Shown here: piece after piece, positions 6,104 through 6,274 of the stretch
Position numbering within the stretch: the stretch's first letter is position 1
How the letters are laid out: each line of letters opens with the position of its first letter
Assembly: GCA_002408385.1 (NCBI GenBank)
Contig: DHSB01000088.1
Location: 1 to 6,274 of the forward strand
From: Myxococcales bacterium UBA5297
Lineage (GTDB): Bacteria > Myxococcota > Myxococcia > Myxococcales > UBA5297
Direction of reading: 5' to 3'
DNA length: 6,274 nt
Translations under genes and position numbers: made by a program
The notes under the pieces: generated by a model
Told to the model about the DNA's origin: nothing
Seen by the model: the letters and a program-made list of their open reading frames with translations, nothing else
Database searches by the model: none

Positions 6104-6188
6104 GCCTAACGCCCGGGCTCCCGGCCGCTCGGCGGCTACGCCGACGGCAGGGTCGTGGGAGAGCAGGCCCGGGCAGCGCGGGTTCGTC
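6104..6188. repeat. Large imperfect palindrome, weakly attC-like
   Basis: GCCCGGGC occurs at 6111-6118 and 6167-6174, each itself palindromic and able to pair with the other. Between them TCCC/GGGA can pair, and a central hairpin TCGGCG-GCTA-CGCCGA (6129-6144) is extended by GCC/GGC. The left edge is GCCTAAC (6104-6110), and on the minus strand this reads GTTAGGC, matching the integron R' core; the other edge, GACGAAC on the minus strand, keeps AAC but fits poorly. The spacers are asymmetric, so it is not a canonical attC site. Confidence 0.35.
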
Positions 6189-6274
6189 CGTGCAAGAGCG
6201 GGGAGACGGGGGCGCAAGATGGACCCGGGCTCCAGAGTTCGTGCAAGGTCCAGGTCAGGAGTTGGCAACCACGC

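Noticed and set aside
6038..6268. Minus-strand 76-codon frame at the right edge
   Set aside because: It spans the 6104-6188 palindrome, has no convincing ribosome site and shows mixed third-position usage; it is not supportable as a gene.

Overview
The window is GC-rich DNA, most likely from a myxobacterium-like member of Myxococcota (former Deltaproteobacteria). That is an inference from style: two large exported lipoproteins, one packed with Cys-rich repeats and paired beta-sandwich domains, the other with an Asp/Glu/Pro-rich EPDAG linker before a beta-propeller, plus strong GC3 bias and many GC-rich hairpins between genes. No rRNA, complete tRNA, CRISPR array or complete insertion sequence is visible.

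Left part (1-1300, + strand) is a decay zone. A class I SAM-dependent methyltransferase starts at 88, changes frame near 205, has lost a conserved Cys in its SAM-binding loop and stops resembling the family near 620. It is followed by a broken DUF4338 (DruA-like) gene, about 703-1274, read in three segments with a frameshift near 890 and an apparent internal deletion at about 1230. Between them, at 644-696, lies a compact three-stem fold that may mark the left end of the DUF4338 element. The first 87 bases look like the tail of another + strand gene.

Middle part (1331-4001, - strand): an intact 867-residue Cys-rich lipoprotein with four tandem 33-residue repeats, a second family of about 38-residue repeats and two related beta-sandwich domains. 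A strong intrinsic terminator lies just past its 3' end.

Intergenic 4002-4273 holds a run of hairpins. Next (4274-5572, - strand) is an intact 432-residue lipoprotein: signal peptide, EPDAG-repeat linker, beta-propeller. Its leader contains a run of ten G (sense strand).

Right part (5603-6274) has no convincing gene. It contains a sequence resembling the 3' part of a tRNA (5637-5679) and a large imperfect palindrome beginning at the end of a weak open frame (6104-6188).

The two lipoproteins share an orientation and both are predicted to be anchored at the cell surface or periplasmic face of the outer membrane, but a 272-base gap with hairpins separates them, so they are probably separate transcripts. 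Nothing shows that they work together. I do not see a complete defence or mobile system; the best candidate for something undescribed is the structured element in front of the DUF4338 remnant.
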